DNA of 64,000 bases from Litchfieldella anticariensis FP35 = DSM 16096 (GCF_000409775.1 NZ_KE332377.1:620001-684000); one strand, 5' to 3'; numbered from the stretch's first letter, positions 16,943 through 28,506 are shown. The notes: generated by a model from the sequence alone, not told the origin. Numbers and translations are program-made.

Positions 16943-16963
16943 GTGAGCCTTGGTATGGCTCAC
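16943..16963 (+). promoter_or_regulatory. thrS leader hairpin resembling the tRNA-Thr anticodon arm
   Basis: GTGAGCC and GGCTCAC pair perfectly (7 bp) around a 7-base loop TTGGTAT. Read as an anticodon loop it is U32-U33-G34-G35-U36-A37-U38, giving the threonine anticodon GGU. It differs from the E. coli tRNA-Thr(GGU) loop (UUGGUAA) only at position 38. It ends 10 bases before the AAGGA ribosome site and 24 bases before the thrS ATG. In E. coli threonyl-tRNA synthetase represses its own translation by binding an anticodon-arm mimic in the thrS leader, so this is probably the equivalent operator. Confidence 0.7.
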
Positions 16964-16987
16964 CACTGCGCTTAAGGATATTTTGCA

Positions 16988-18886
16988 ATGCCTATCGTGA
17001 CACTGCCTGATGGCAGTCAAAGACACTTCGACACTCCGCTGACTGTCATGGAACTGGCCGAATCCATTGGGCCGGGTCTGGCCAAGGCCTGTGTGGCCGG
17101 CAAGATCGATGGTGAGCTCGCGGATGCCGCCGATGTCATCGACCATGATGCTGAGGTGGCGATCATTACCGCTCGTGACGAGGAAGGTCTAGGAATCATT
17201 CGCCACTCCTGTGCGCACTTGGTAGGTCATGCCGTCAAGCAGCTCTATCCCGATGCCAAGATGGCCATCGGTCCGGTGATCGAAGACGGCTTCTATTATG
17301 ATATCGACTTTGGTCGTTCGGTGACGCCAGAAGACCTCGAAGCGATCGAGCAGCGCATGAAGGAGCTGATCGAGCGTGGTTACGATGTGGTACGTGAATA
17401 TGTCGATCGCGATCAGGCAATGCTGACTTTCTTGCACCGTGACGAGCCCTATAAGCAGGAAATCGTGCGTGGGATTCCGGAAGGAGAGACTATTCGCCTC
17501 TACCACCATGAAGAATATATCGACATGTGCCGTGGGCCACATGTCCCCAACACTCGTCACCTCCAGGCCTTCAAGTTGACCAAGCTGGCCGGTGCCTATT
17601 GGCGTGGTAATGCCGACAATCCCATGTTGACCCGTATTTACGGTACAGCCTGGGCGGACAAGAAACAGCTAAAGGCTTATCTCAAACACCTCGAGGAAGC
17701 CGAAAAGCGCGATCATCGTAAGCTGGCGCGTAAACTGGATCTTTTCCACATGCAGGAAGAAGCGCCGGGTATGGTGTTCTGGCATCCACGGGGCTGGACG
17801 CTTTGGCAGATCGTCGAGCAGTACATGCGCAATGTCTACAAGGCGAGTGGTTATCAGGAGATCCGGTGTCCGCAGATCATGGACGTATCCCTGTGGAAGA
17901 AATCAGGACACTGGGATAACTACGCAGAAAACATGTTCTTCACGGAGTCGGAAAAGCGTGAATATGCGTTGAAACCGATGAACTGTCCTGGCCATGTGCA
18001 AGTATTCAATTCCGGGCTGCGCAGCTATCGTGAGCTTCCGGTACGCTACGGTGAGTTCGGTGGTTGTCACCGTAACGAGCCTTCTGGTGCGTTACATGGC
18101 ATCATGCGCGTGCGGGCGTTTACCCAGGATGATGGGCATGTCTTCTGTACCGAGGAACAGATCGAACCGGAAGTGACGGATTTTCATCGGCAAGCGTTGA
18201 AGGTTTATAGTGACTTCGGATTCGATGATATCGCCGTCAAGATTGCTCTGCGCCCCGATAAGCGTATCGGCAGCGATGAGGATTGGGATCGGGCCGAGCA
18301 GGCTCTCCGCGGGGCATTGTCCAACTGCGATGTGGAATGGGAAGAGTTGCCTGGAGAAGGGGCATTCTATGGTCCCAAGATCGAATACCACATGAAGGAT
18401 TGCCTGGGGCGCGCTTGGCAGGTTGGGACCATGCAGGTCGATTTCATGATGCCGGCCCGCCTTGGTGCTCAGTATGTCACTGAGGATGGCTCGCGTCGGG
18501 CACCGGTAATGCTGCATCGTGCCATTGTCGGCTCCATGGAACGGTTCATTGGTATTCTCATCGAGCACTACGCAGGTGCCATGCCGCTGTGGTTGGCTCC
18601 CCAGCAAGCCGTGGTGATGACGATTACCGATGCTCAGCGTGATTATGCTCAAGCATTGACGCAGCGCTTGCAGAAAATCGGCTTGCGCGTCAAGGCGGAC
18701 TTGAGGAATGAGAAGATCGGCTTTAAAATTCGGGAACATACGTTGCAGAAAGTTCCCTATCTCCTGGTGGTGGGAGATAAGGAAGTCGAATCCGACGCCG
18801 TGGCCGTGCGCACCAGAAGTGGTGAAGACCTCGGCAGCATGAAAGTCGATGAGTTGATTGCCAGACTTCACGCAGAGCGGGTGTGA
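16988..18886 (+). CDS. thrS: Threonyl-tRNA synthetase
   Basis: The 632-residue protein has an N-terminal TGS-like domain ([15 protein letters not shown], residues 1-60), the editing domain with the HxxxH site ([11 protein letters not shown]), a class II catalytic core with [30 protein letters not shown] and [19 protein letters not shown], and a C-terminal anticodon-binding domain. Length is close to the E. coli enzyme. It begins the thrS-infC-rpmI-rplT block and is preceded by a tRNA-like hairpin that probably gives feedback control. Confidence 0.97.
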   Translation: MPIVTLPDGSQRHFDTPLTVMELAESIGPGLAKACVAGKIDGELADAADVIDHDAEVAIITARDEEGLGIIRHSCAHLVGHAVKQLYPDAKMAIGPVIEDGFYYDIDFGRSVTPEDLEAIEQRMKELIERGYDVVREYVDRDQAMLTFLHRDEPYKQEIVRGIPEGETIRLYHHEEYIDMCRGPHVPNTRHLQAFKLTKLAGAYWRGNADNPMLTRIYGTAWADKKQLKAYLKHLEEAEKRDHRKLARKLDLFHMQEEAPGMVFWHPRGWTLWQIVEQYMRNVYKASGYQEIRCPQIMDVSLWKKSGHWDNYAENMFFTESEKREYALKPMNCPGHVQVFNSGLRSYRELPVRYGEFGGCHRNEPSGALHGIMRVRAFTQDDGHVFCTEEQIEPEVTDFHRQALKVYSDFGFDDIAVKIALRPDKRIGSDEDWDRAEQALRGALSNCDVEWEELPGEGAFYGPKIEYHMKDCLGRAWQVGTMQVDFMMPARLGAQYVTEDGSRRAPVMLHRAIVGSMERFIGILIEHYAGAMPLWLAPQQAVVMTITDAQRDYAQALTQRLQKIGLRVKADLRNEKIGFKIREHTLQKVPYLLVVGDKEVESDAVAVRTRSGEDLGSMKVDELIARLHAERV

Positions 18887-18920
18887 CGGTAACGTCAATT
18901 GCCAGAACGGAGATGTAACG

Positions 18921-19460
18921 ATCAAGCGGAATACTCAGCGCGGGCGTCCACAAGACAAGCGCCCACCAATGAACGACCGTATCAGTGAAGACGAAGTTCG
19001 TCTGATAGGCAGCGATGGCGAGCAGCTTGGTATCGTCTCGACTCGCGAGGCGCTAGAACAGGCCGAAGCCGCTGGTATGGATCTCGTACAGATTTCCAAT
19101 GCCGACCCCGTGGTCTGCAAGATCATGGACTACGGCAAATTCGTCTTCGAGCAGAAGAAGCAGAAGGCTGCTCAGAAGAAGAAGCAGAAGCAGATCCAGG
19201 TCAAGGAAGTCAAATTCCGGCCTGGCACCGACGAGGGTGACTATCAGGTGAAGCTAAAGAACCTGATACGATTCCTCGAAGGTGGCGACAAGGGCAAGGT
19301 GACACTGCGTTTTCGTGGACGCGAGATGGCGCACCAGGACATCGGCCGTCGGCTGATGGAGCGGGTCGCTGCGGACCTCGAGGAGGTGGCAACCGTGGAG
19401 TCCTTCCCAAAAATGGAAGGGCGCCAGATGATCATGATCCTTGCCCCCAAGAAGAAGTGA
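18921..19460 (+). CDS. infC: Translation initiation factor IF-3, non-canonical ATC start
   Basis: From the ATC at 18921 the protein is 179 residues, beginning (M)[20 protein letters not shown]. It has the two IF3 domains joined by a lysine-rich helix: [16 protein letters not shown] and [13 protein letters not shown] in the first, [33 protein letters not shown] and [14 protein letters not shown] in the second. No ATG, GTG or TTG in frame lies suitably after the GGAG at 18909-18912; the ATC is 8 bases from it. IF3 genes are known to start with AUU-type codons, which lets IF3 repress its own synthesis. The alternative is ACG at 18918. Confidence 0.9.
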   Translation: MKRNTQRGRPQDKRPPMNDRISEDEVRLIGSDGEQLGIVSTREALEQAEAAGMDLVQISNADPVVCKIMDYGKFVFEQKKQKAAQKKKQKQIQVKEVKFRPGTDEGDYQVKLKNLIRFLEGGDKGKVTLRFRGREMAHQDIGRRLMERVAADLEEVATVESFPKMEGRQMIMILAPKKK

Positions 19461-19556
19461 TCCAAAGGCAGGTTAACGGGTGGTCGCCAGTGACGAAAGC
19501 GCTGGCGAGCTACCGGCCTTGGGTTTTCTGAAAAACACCGAGTGGAGATTTCCCTC

Positions 19557-19751
19557 ATGCCGAAAATCAAGAGTAACAGTGGTGCGGCCAAGCGCTTCAA
19601 GAAGACAGCCAATGGCTTCAAGCGCAAGCAGTCTTTTCGTAGCCACATCCTGACCAAGAAGTCCACCAAGCGTAAGCGTCAGTTGCGTGGGATGCAGCAG
19701 GTCCATGACGCCGACAAGGCATTGGTTCAGCGCATGCTGCCGAATCTTTGA
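19557..19751 (+). CDS. rpmI: 50S ribosomal protein L35
   Basis: The 64-residue, highly basic protein starts [17 protein letters not shown] and ends in [11 protein letters not shown], as L35 does. The ATG at 19557 gives the family start; TGGAG lies about 10 bases upstream. It lies between infC and rplT, the usual bacterial order. Confidence 0.97.
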   Translation: MPKIKSNSGAAKRFKKTANGFKRKQSFRSHILTKKSTKRKRQLRGMQQVHDADKALVQRMLPNL

Positions 19752-19786
19752 GCTTGGTTGATCCTTTTTAACGTCAGGAGAAAGTT

Positions 19787-20140
19787 ATGACTCGTGTCAA
19801 GCGTGGCGTGGTGGCTCGTCGCCGCCACAAGAAGATTCTGAAGCAGGCCAAAGGTTACTATGGCGCTCGTTCGCGTGTATTCCGCGTAGCCAAACAGGCG
19901 GTTATCAAGGCAGGGCAGTATGCCTACCGTGACCGTCGCCAGCGCAAGCGTCAATTCCGTGCACTGTGGATCGCTCGTATCAATGCGGCGGCTCGTCAGA
20001 ACGGTTTGTCCTACAGCCGTTTCATTGCCGGCCTGAAGAAAGCCGGTATCGAGATCGACCGTAAGGTTCTCGCCGATCTCGCCGTTCACGAGAAAGCGGC
20101 TTTTGCTGCCATCGTAGAGAAGGCCAAGGCTGCTCAGTAA
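19787..20140 (+). CDS. rplT: 50S ribosomal protein L20
   Basis: The 117-residue basic protein starts [19 protein letters not shown] and has [12 protein letters not shown]-type and [19 protein letters not shown] segments typical of L20. AGGAGAAAG precedes the ATG. In E. coli L20 represses translation of the rpmI-rplT message; I cannot see the corresponding pseudoknot with confidence here. A strong terminator follows. Confidence 0.97.
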   Translation: MTRVKRGVVARRRHKKILKQAKGYYGARSRVFRVAKQAVIKAGQYAYRDRRQRKRQFRALWIARINAAARQNGLSYSRFIAGLKKAGIEIDRKVLADLAVHEKAAFAAIVEKAKAAQ

Positions 20141-20196
20141 GTGACACTGGCCGTATCGATGTCCCGATCATGATCTGATAGTCGGACATCGCGTGA

Positions 20197-21315
<1,119 letters not shown>

Positions 21316-21349
21316 CCGCATAGACCGATACCAGAAGACAGGAATGCCC

Positions 21350-23731
21350 ATGAAATTTTCCGAACAGTGGCTGCGTGAGTGGGTTTCCCCACAACTGGCG
21401 ACTCAGGCGCTGGCCGATCAGATCACCATGGCTGGGCTAGAGGTTGATGCCGTGGAAGCGGTTGCCGAGGAGTTCAGCGGTGTCGTGGTGGCTCTCGTAT
21501 CCCAGAAGGATCCCCATCCCGATGCCGATAAGCTCAGTGTCTGTCAGATCGACGATGGAAGCGGCGAACCGCTGCAGGTGGTGTGTGGGGCGACCAACGT
21601 AGCGGCAGGCCAGAAAGTGCCGTTTGCGCGTGTCGGTGCGTCGTTGCCCGGGGACTTCAAGATCAAGAAGGCCAAGCTTCGTGGCGTGGAATCACGTGGG
21701 ATGATTTGTTCGGCTTCCGAGCTGGGGCTTGAAGAGGGACATTCGTCTGGCATTCTCGTGCTCTCGGACACGGCGCCGGTAGGCGAAGACTTCCGTACTT
21801 GGATGACGCTCGACGATAACATGATCGAAGTCGATCTGACGCCGAATCGCGGTGATTGCTTGAGTCTCAAGGGGTTGGCGCGTGAGGTCGGTGTGCTCAA
21901 CCGTTTGGCGGTTCAGGAGCCGGTTATCGAGCCCCTGGAGGTCGCGCATGATGAGCGCTTCGCGATTCGTGTCAGTGACCCCGAACGTTGTCCGCGTTAT
22001 ATCGGACGAGTGATCAAGGGTGTCGACGTTGGAGCTACGACGCCCCTATGGATGGTCGAAAGACTGCGTCGCAGTGGCATCCGTAGCATCGATCCGGTGG
22101 TAGATGTCACCAATTATGTGATGCTTGAGCTCGGTCAGCCGATGCACGCCTTCGATCTTGCCAATCTTCATGAGGCAATTGACGTTCGTCTGGCGCGGCA
22201 AGGCGAGCGCCTGGTGCTACTCGATGGCCAAGAGATTGCCCTACGCGACAATACCTTGGTGATTGCGGATCGGCGCGGCCCCCTCGCGATCGCGGGTGTG
22301 ATGGGCGGAGAACATTCCGGCGTTGGCCTCGAAACGCGTGACATCTTCCTCGAGTCAGCCTTCTTTACTCCCTTGGCGGTGGCGGGCCAGGCTCGATCCT
22401 ATGGTTTGCATACCGATGCGTCTCATCGTTTCGAGCGCGGTGTCGATCCCGATTTGACTCGCTTGGCTGTAGAGCGGGCGACGTCGTTGTTACGCGAAAT
22501 CACCGGTGGGGAGCCAGGCCCCGTGGTGGACGTGACAAGTCATGAGCATCTGCCACCAGCGCGTCAGATCGAACTGCGGGCATCGCGTATCGAGCAAGCC
22601 TTGGGAATGCCATTGAAATCGGAGATGGTGGAAGACATTCTGCAACGCCTTGGCATGGTAGTGAGTGAAAGCCGAGAGGGATGGCGGGTCGCAGCACCGA
22701 GCTGGCGGTTCGATATCGCCATTGAAGAGGATCTGATCGAAGAACTGGCACGGATCCATGGCTACAATCGTTTGCCGGTTCGTCGCCCGGCAGCCCGTCT
22801 GGCGTTGCGGCCGGATGGCGAAAGTCGCCAGCCTTTATCGCGCTTGCGTCACCAGATGGTGGCACGAGGCTACCAAGAGGCTATCAGCTATAGCTTCGTG
22901 TCTCCCGATTTGCAGCGAATTCTAATGCCCCAGGCGGTATCACCGCGGCTTGCCAACCCGATTTCCAGTGACATGGCTGTCATGCGTGCCAGCCTGTTCC
23001 CAGGGTTGATCAAGGCTCTGGAACACAACCTCAATCGCCAGCAAAGTCGTGTGCGTCTATTCGAGTCAGGTCTGGTGTTCCGTGGCGACCTGGACGATCT
23101 CGAACAGATCCCTATGCTGGGCGGTTTGGCTTGCGGTCTTCGCGAGCCGGAAGGGTGGTCCTCCGGGCGTGAAATGGTCGACTTTTACGATGTCAAAGGT
23201 GACCTCGAGAGCCTGTTGGCGAGTGGCGGAAATGCTTCAGCCTGGCGCTTCGAGCCAGGTCAGCATTCATCACTACACCCCGGTCAAACGGCACGCGTTC
23301 TATATCGCGGAGATGACGTCGGCTGGATCGGAACATTGCATCCGGCGGTGCGTGCTGAATTAGGGTTGAAAGTCGATGCAATATTGTTCGAAGTACGACT
23401 CGATGCCTTGACTCAAGGTTGCTTGCCGTCTTTCGTTCCGTTGTCTCGCTTCCCGGAGGTGCGTCGCGATTTGGCGTTATTGGTCGAGGAGAGTTTGCCT
23501 GTCCAGTCATTGCTGGATTGTCTGCGAGAACAGGCCGGCGAATGGCTGACGGAACTGCGCCTGTTCGATATTTATCAGGGCAAGGGGGTTGCCGAAGGTT
23601 ACAAGAGTGTGGCTTTGGGCTTGACCTGGCAGCATCCTTCGCGCACGCTTAATGACGATGAAATCAATCAGTTAGTTGATGCAATCGTCACCGAATCCGG
23701 GCAGCGGTTCGGTGCTCGGCTGAGAAGCTGA
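21350..23731 (+). CDS. pheT: Phenylalanyl-tRNA synthetase beta subunit
   Basis: The 793-residue protein has the N-terminal tRNA-binding (EMAP-like) domain ([20 protein letters not shown]), the B3/B4 editing region, the B5 domain and a C-terminal ferredoxin-fold anticodon-binding domain starting near [17 protein letters not shown] prefer the ATG at 21350 ([12 protein letters not shown], as in other bacteria) because AGGA lies 7 bases upstream; the ATG at 21344 is only one base from it. Confidence 0.96.
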   Translation: MKFSEQWLREWVSPQLATQALADQITMAGLEVDAVEAVAEEFSGVVVALVSQKDPHPDADKLSVCQIDDGSGEPLQVVCGATNVAAGQKVPFARVGASLPGDFKIKKAKLRGVESRGMICSASELGLEEGHSSGILVLSDTAPVGEDFRTWMTLDDNMIEVDLTPNRGDCLSLKGLAREVGVLNRLAVQEPVIEPLEVAHDERFAIRVSDPERCPRYIGRVIKGVDVGATTPLWMVERLRRSGIRSIDPVVDVTNYVMLELGQPMHAFDLANLHEAIDVRLARQGERLVLLDGQEIALRDNTLVIADRRGPLAIAGVMGGEHSGVGLETRDIFLESAFFTPLAVAGQARSYGLHTDASHRFERGVDPDLTRLAVERATSLLREITGGEPGPVVDVTSHEHLPPARQIELRASRIEQALGMPLKSEMVEDILQRLGMVVSESREGWRVAAPSWRFDIAIEEDLIEELARIHGYNRLPVRRPAARLALRPDGESRQPLSRLRHQMVARGYQEAISYSFVSPDLQRILMPQAVSPRLANPISSDMAVMRASLFPGLIKALEHNLNRQQSRVRLFESGLVFRGDLDDLEQIPMLGGLACGLREPEGWSSGREMVDFYDVKGDLESLLASGGNASAWRFEPGQHSSLHPGQTARVLYRGDDVGWIGTLHPAVRAELGLKVDAILFEVRLDALTQGCLPSFVPLSRFPEVRRDLALLVEESLPVQSLLDCLREQAGEWLTELRLFDIYQGKGVAEGYKSVALGLTWQHPSRTLNDDEINQLVDAIVTESGQRFGARLRS

Positions 23732-23775
23732 GCTTCCGTTCTGCGCGGCGGCGGCGATCCAACGAGGGAATGATC

Positions 23776-24081
23776 ATGGGTGCGTTGACCAAGGCGGAAC
23801 TAGCCGAACATCTGCACGTCGAACTGGGCCTGTCGAAGCGTGAAGCCAAGTCGATGGTAGAGGCCTTCTTCGAGGAAATCCGTGGTTGCCTGCGCGAGAA
23901 TGAGCAGGTGAAGTTGTCAGGGTTCGGCAACTTCGATCTGCGTGATAAACGGGAACGTCCCGGACGCAACCCCAAGACTGGCGAGGAGATTCCTATCTCG
24001 GCGCGGCGCGTCGTGACTTTCCGACCCGGTCAGAAACTCAAGGGGCGTGTCGAGGAGTTTGACGGTCCGTTGCAGCATTGA
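23776..24081 (+). CDS. ihfA: Integration host factor alpha subunit
   Basis: The 101-residue DNA-bending protein starts [13 protein letters not shown] and contains [30 protein letters not shown], the beta-arm region with the intercalating Pro, and [14 protein letters not shown]. The ATG at 23776 has GAGGGA 6 bases upstream; the ATG at 23770 touches that site. It ends the phe operon, the same position as in E. coli. Confidence 0.95.
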   Translation: MGALTKAELAEHLHVELGLSKREAKSMVEAFFEEIRGCLRENEQVKLSGFGNFDLRDKRERPGRNPKTGEEIPISARRVVTFRPGQKLKGRVEEFDGPLQH

Positions 24082-24122
24082 CATTGTAGTGCTGCCTCCA
24101 GCGATGGGCAGTCATGATCATT

Positions 24123-24152
24123 AAGGCGCCATTCTCAGGAATGGCGCCTTTT
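24123..24152 (+). terminator. Rho-independent terminator after ihfA
   Basis: AAGGCGCCATT and AATGGCGCCTT form an 11-bp stem with a 6-base loop, followed by TTTT (part of the stem end) and CATT. It lies 41 bases after the ihfA stop. Confidence 0.85.
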
Positions 24153-24236
24153 CATTACGCTAGGGCTGGGAGCAGCGACCGGCGAGGTTAAGGCAGAGCA
24201 AAAATCGGTGGAAAAAGGGGGTTGGAGCTATCTGGG

Positions 24237-24440
24237 TTAGGTGGAGCCTTCCATCAGATAGGTGATGACGACTTTGATGATGTAGCCCAGCATCCCGGCC
24301 CCCAGCACAATGAACAACATGATGGTGCCAAACTTGCCAGCCCGGGATTTGCGGGCCAAGTCCCAAATAATGAAGCTCATAAATAGGATCAGTCCGCCGA
24401 TCATTAGCGGTGTGATCCAAGCTTCGAATGTTTCCCGCAT
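24237..24440 (-). CDS. DUF2788 small membrane protein
   Basis: The 67-residue protein has two transmembrane helices separated by WDLARKSRAGKFGT, which fits DUF2788 (FEAW..P...GGLILFM..IIWDLA). GGAGACATC lies before the ATG. The function is unknown. It faces the ihfA operon. Confidence 0.8.
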   Translation of the reverse strand: MRETFEAWITPLMIGGLILFMSFIIWDLARKSRAGKFGTIMLFIVLGAGMLGYIIKVVITYLMEGST

Positions 24441-24596
24441 GATGTCTCCTACGCCGAAAAAAAGCCCAGTATAGCCAAGTGTTCAACGTCATGCAGATAT
24501 TGAGGAGTGGTTGACGTGGTAGGGGCAGCGGTTGGGATTCGGCTAAACTGTCGACTATGTTACCATTCGAGAAAATTTCTCAAGTAAAGCAGGCCC

Positions 24597-25061
24597 ATGC
24601 CCATTCTGAAGATTTTCGTTGGCACTGTGTACGGCGGTGCCCTGGACGTTGCCGAACAAGTGAAGCCACTCTTCGAGCAAGCCGGCTACGACGTCAGCAT
24701 CTACGATCAACCGACCTTGGAAGATCTACTTGGCTCGCCAACCGATCTGGCGTTGTTCTGTACTTCGACTACCGGTAGTGGCGACTACCCGGGTAGCCTT
24801 GTGCCTTTTACGCGGGCTCTTGGCGAGCAGAGCCCCTCGCTGGCGGAAGTGCGCTATGGCTTGATTGCGCTTGGCGATAGCTCCTACGGAGATACCTTTT
24901 GCGGTGCAGGAAGAGCCTTGGATGCTCTGCTTGAGGACCTGGGGGCTCGTCGCCTCGGTGAACGCCTCGAAATCGATGCCATGGAAACCTTCATGGCCGA
25001 CGATGAGGCGCTGCCGTGGGCGGAGGCCTGGATCGCCGAAGAGAACCTTCAGGTTGCCTGA
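24597..25061 (+). CDS. Flavodoxin-like protein (MioC/YqcA type)
   Basis: The 154-residue protein has the short-chain flavodoxin layout: VGTVYGGALDVAEQV at the phosphate-binding loop, CTSTTGSGDYPGSLVPF at the first isoalloxazine loop and LIALGDSSYGDTFCGAGRALD at the second. It should bind FMN and carry electrons; the partner is not evident from the context. The next gene starts 1 base after its stop. Confidence 0.85.
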   Translation: MPILKIFVGTVYGGALDVAEQVKPLFEQAGYDVSIYDQPTLEDLLGSPTDLALFCTSTTGSGDYPGSLVPFTRALGEQSPSLAEVRYGLIALGDSSYGDTFCGAGRALDALLEDLGARRLGERLEIDAMETFMADDEALPWAEAWIAEENLQVA

Positions 25062-25062
25062 G

Positions 25063-25449
25063 GTGCGTATCGGCCCTTCGCCTGAGCGGCTCAGTGCCAT
25101 GCTGGGCTTGTTGGTGGTGATCCTTGCCACACTACCACGTTACGTGGATCAAGGATTGGATACGCGGCTGTCACTGATTGGAATGGCATTCGTGGTGGTG
25201 TCCATTATCGCTGTGGTTCACTGGCGTATGCTGGCACCGGCAGCACGTGCGCGATTGCTGCCATTGTTGCGACGCCTTGGACTTGCCGTTATCGTCGGTA
25301 TGGCTGTGATGGCGGCCTGGCATGCCTTCTTTTCGCCAACGTGGGTTCGCTGGCAAGTACTGCTGGCCCAGGGCACAACCACGGGTCTGCTACTGCACGT
25401 GTTGGGAATGTGGTGGAACCCCGTCAGTGATCGCTCTGACTCTGAATGA
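25063..25449 (+). CDS. Uncharacterised four-helix inner-membrane protein
   Basis: The 128-residue frame starts with GTG directly after the flavodoxin gene and encodes four hydrophobic segments (about 13-25, 38-55, 74-92 and 104-121), with basic residues between. I recognise no family. An ATG at 25099 would give 116 residues and is an alternative start. Tight spacing suggests co-transcription with the flavodoxin. Confidence 0.6.
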   Translation: MRIGPSPERLSAMLGLLVVILATLPRYVDQGLDTRLSLIGMAFVVVSIIAVVHWRMLAPAARARLLPLLRRLGLAVIVGMAVMAAWHAFFSPTWVRWQVLLAQGTTTGLLLHVLGMWWNPVSDRSDSE

Positions 25450-25504
25450 CAGCTTCCGCGTGCGAGGTGGTCGCGGCTGACGCCGCGACCATATCTTCCT
25501 TCCT

Positions 25505-26887
25505 TTATTGCAGCGTATAGCAAGGCACGTAAGTGCTGCCCGGAAGCTTCATGCGCCCTTGGGCGACGAAGGAGCTAAGCAGCTCGTCCAGTTGTGCCAT
25601 CAGTGTAGATTCTGCATGCAGTCGGAAAGGGCCATTGGCTTCGATAGCGCGGATTCCAGATTCCTTGACATTGCCGGCGACGATGCCCGAGAACGCGCGG
25701 CGTAGATTGGCGGCGAGTTCATGAACGGGCTGGTCGCGATGGAGGGCGAGACCTGCCATGGCCTCATGGGTCGGTGTAAAGGGCGCCTGGAAGTCACGAT
25801 CGACATTGAGGCGCCAGTTGTAATAGAAAGCATCCTGATGGGCACGGCGGAAGTCGGTGACCTCGTTAATGCCAGCACGCATGCTGCGTGCCACTCCTAC
25901 AGGGTCGTCGATGAGGATGCGATAGCGGCTGCGAGCTGCATCACCGAGGGTATAGGTAAGAAACTCGTCGATGCGCTTGAAATAATCGGCTGAGTCGGCT
26001 GGGCCGGTAAATATCACCGGAAATGGCATATCCTGGTTGCTGGGATGAAGCAGGATCCCAAGGAGGTAGAGGATTTCCTCGGCGGTGCCGACCCCGCCAG
26101 GAAAGACGACGATGCCGTGGCTGACCCGTACGAATGCCTCCAGGCGCTTTTCGATATCGGGCATGATCACCAATTCATTGACGATCGGGTTGGGGGATTC
26201 GGCGGCAATGATTCCTGGCTCGGAAATACCCAGATAACGGCTCAAATTGCGGCGCTGCTTGGCATGGGCCACATTGGCTCCTTTCATAGGCCCTTTCATG
26301 GCACCGGGACCGCAACCGGTGCAGATATCCATGTCACGCAGGCCCAAGTGGTAGCCGACATCCTTGGTGTATTCGTATTCTTCTCGGGAGATTGAGTGAC
26401 CGCCCCAGCAAACTACCATGCTGGGGTCGCGTGAGGGCTTGAGAGCACCGGCTTTGCGCAGGATATGGAAGATGGCATTGGTAGTGCCTTCCCCCGTGCT
26501 GAGATCGAAACGTTGCTGGGTCTGGATCTCGTTATAGACATAGACTACGTCACGCAGTACCGCCGATAACAGTTCGCGAATACCGCGGATCATCTTGCCG
26601 TCGACGAAAGCTTCGGCAGGGGCATTGCTGAGCTTGAGGCGAATACCGCGATCCTGCTGCAAGACTTCGATATCGAAGTCGCGATGGGTTTCCATGACCT
26701 TGCGACTATCGTCGGTGGGGTTGCCACAGTTGAGTACCGCCAGGGAACAGCGGCGCAAGAGGTCATGCAAGCCGCTGGCAGAGGTGTCGCGCAGACGATT
26801 TACCTCATGCTGCGAAAGTACCTCGAGACTACCTTCAGGAGAAATCGTGGTGGAAATGGTGTCCGGCACGGTTGGGGTCCTTGTCAT
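25505..26887 (-). CDS. ppnN: Nucleotide 5'-monophosphate nucleosidase PpnN (YgdH family)
   Basis: The 460-residue protein matches PpnN in length (E. coli about 454). The central LOG-like domain has VVCWGGHSISREEYEYTK, CTGCGPGAMKGPMKGA and the nucleosidase motif VFPGGVGTAEEILYLLG. It splits purine and pyrimidine monophosphates into base and ribose 5-phosphate, and in E. coli it is activated by (p)ppGpp. It is divergent from the LysR gene at 27158, sharing a 270-base gap. Confidence 0.93.
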   Translation of the reverse strand: MTRTPTVPDTISTTISPEGSLEVLSQHEVNRLRDTSASGLHDLLRRCSLAVLNCGNPTDDSRKVMETHRDFDIEVLQQDRGIRLKLSNAPAEAFVDGKMIRGIRELLSAVLRDVVYVYNEIQTQQRFDLSTGEGTTNAIFHILRKAGALKPSRDPSMVVCWGGHSISREEYEYTKDVGYHLGLRDMDICTGCGPGAMKGPMKGANVAHAKQRRNLSRYLGISEPGIIAAESPNPIVNELVIMPDIEKRLEAFVRVSHGIVVFPGGVGTAEEILYLLGILLHPSNQDMPFPVIFTGPADSADYFKRIDEFLTYTLGDAARSRYRILIDDPVGVARSMRAGINEVTDFRRAHQDAFYYNWRLNVDRDFQAPFTPTHEAMAGLALHRDQPVHELAANLRRAFSGIVAGNVKESGIRAIEANGPFRLHAESTLMAQLDELLSSFVAQGRMKLPGSTYVPCYTLQ

Positions 26888-27157
26888 GCGACGTCGGCCT
26901 ATTGTCAGGAAATTGGATAGCCCTGAGCGAAGACGAAGATATCGCTCTTGGGGGCTGACATTCTCTGGTCGGGAACGCCTGATGGATGGTATCGGGCTCG
27001 ACGGGCGAGCATGTTCGCAAACTCGCGGTTAGCGTTTCTTTCATAATGCTATCATGCCAGCGCCATGCGCACAGCGCTGCGTAAATAGCTGAAATCTGAT
27101 AAAATGAACGCGCTGTACGCACACCTCCGACAGGCTGAATGAGTGGACCGTTGCTCC

Positions 27158-28072
27158 ATGTTCAATGCCCAGTACTTCAGGACCTTCATCACGCTGGTCG
27201 AAACCGGTAGCTTCACGCATACCGCCCGCCGGCTGGACATGACCCAGCCTGGTGTCAGTCAGCATATTCGCAAGCTCGAGCAATATCTTGGCAAGCCTTT
27301 GCTCAATCGGCATGGCCGCAAGTTCACCCTGACCGAGACTGGGCGCCGTTCCTACGATTATGCTATCAAGCTGTTCGCTGAGCACGAGCACTTCCGGCAT
27401 TCCTTGGATAACGACTCGCTTGATTCCGGAGAGTGTCGCATCGCCTCGCCGGGCAGTGTCGGTTTGATGTTCTATCCATTCCTTCTTGGCTATCAACAGA
27501 TGTACCCCGGCCTGACGGTGAGCTACAGTTTTGCCTTCAACAATGAGATCGTGCAGGACGTGCTGGCCGGGCGCTATGATCTTGGCATCGTCACCGATGT
27601 GATCAAGCATCCTGATCTCGATTATGAACTCTGGCATCAAGAGCCGCTTTGCCTGGTGGTGCCGGCTGACTTCACCGGTACGACACTCAATGATTTACTG
27701 GGGTTGGGGTTCATGAACTACTCGGATGGCATCAATCATGCCAGCCAGTTGATGCGTGCCAATTTTCCCGGTGAGTTTCGTTCCATGAGTCACTTCCCTG
27801 AGCAGGGGTACACCAATGAAGTTTCCATGGTGCTGGATGCGGTGGCTCGAGGGTTAGGATTCACTGTGATATCGCGCTTGGTGCTGGAAACTTCGCCTTG
27901 GCAGCGTCAGGTCAAGGAAGTGTCACTACCGAACCCCGTTCATGAAAGCTTGCATCTGGTGATGCCCTCGGGTGCCGAACTACCTCGCCGCTATGCTCAG
28001 CTGCTGGATGATTTCCGTCAACATCGAAGGCATGCACTATACGGCTATTCCGAAGAACCGAGTTTCGGCTGA
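27158..28072 (+). CDS. LysR-family transcriptional regulator
   Basis: The 304-residue protein has the N-terminal winged HTH (YFRTFITLVETGSFTHTARRLDMTQPGVSQHIRKLEQYLGKPL) and a periplasmic-binding-like effector domain. The ATG at 27158 gives the normal LysR start. It stands between ppnN (divergent) and the sulfite dehydrogenase pair (convergent), so a sulfur-related target is possible but not shown. Confidence 0.9.
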   Translation: MFNAQYFRTFITLVETGSFTHTARRLDMTQPGVSQHIRKLEQYLGKPLLNRHGRKFTLTETGRRSYDYAIKLFAEHEHFRHSLDNDSLDSGECRIASPGSVGLMFYPFLLGYQQMYPGLTVSYSFAFNNEIVQDVLAGRYDLGIVTDVIKHPDLDYELWHQEPLCLVVPADFTGTTLNDLLGLGFMNYSDGINHASQLMRANFPGEFRSMSHFPEQGYTNEVSMVLDAVARGLGFTVISRLVLETSPWQRQVKEVSLPNPVHESLHLVMPSGAELPRRYAQLLDDFRQHRRHALYGYSEEPSFG

Positions 28073-28114
28073 GAAGTCACTCGGTAGTAGGTTTGGGCGG
28101 GGGAAGGTCGCTCA

Positions 28115-28432
28115 TCATTTATCGGTTGCCGTGGTGACGTAGTGAGCCAGAGCCTTGATCTCATCGCTCGAGAGGGTTTCCTCATAGGCCGGCATCACGC
28201 CGACTCCTCCCTTGACGGCGCTCATCACCATGTCGGTGGTGGGGGCAAGCTCATCAAGATTGGGCCCGATCTGGCCACTTGATCCGGCATCGCTAAGTGT
28301 GTGGCAAGTCGCACAAGGAGGCTTGGCACCCTGGGTGAATAGCCTCTTACCGATTTCGAATGGCTCATCGGCCATTGCCGACAGGCTCAGAAGGGCAGTG
28401 AGCAAGAAGGAGGGTATAAAGGGCTTTGTCAT
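28115..28432 (-). CDS. Cytochrome c, probable haem subunit of sulfite dehydrogenase
   Basis: The 105-residue protein has a signal peptide (to about residue 21, AMA-DE), a haem site C40-AT-C43-H44 and a likely axial Met in GVMPAYEE. It lies 74 bases after the molybdenum sulfite dehydrogenase gene on the same strand, the arrangement of the SorAB sulfite:cytochrome c oxidoreductase, so it probably takes electrons from that enzyme. Confidence 0.83.
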   Translation of the reverse strand: MTKPFIPSFLLTALLSLSAMADEPFEIGKRLFTQGAKPPCATCHTLSDAGSSGQIGPNLDELAPTTDMVMSAVKGGVGVMPAYEETLSSDEIKALAHYVTTATDK

Positions 28433-28506
28433 GAGGGGCTCGTCGATCCTGTAGTAGTCGAAGCAGCGGCCATTGGGTCGCTGCCCAATGCCCGCTGAGG
28501 GAGTGC

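Larger units (their letters stand above)
16656..16987. other. Gene-free stretch between the OmpA-family gene and thrS
   Basis: These 332 bases hold the ompA-like terminator (16717-16747), a short inverted repeat (AGCGG/CCGCT near 16694-16708), and a long thrS leader that ends with the tRNA-like hairpin at 16943-16963 and an AAGGA ribosome site. No open frame looks coding. Confidence 0.7.
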
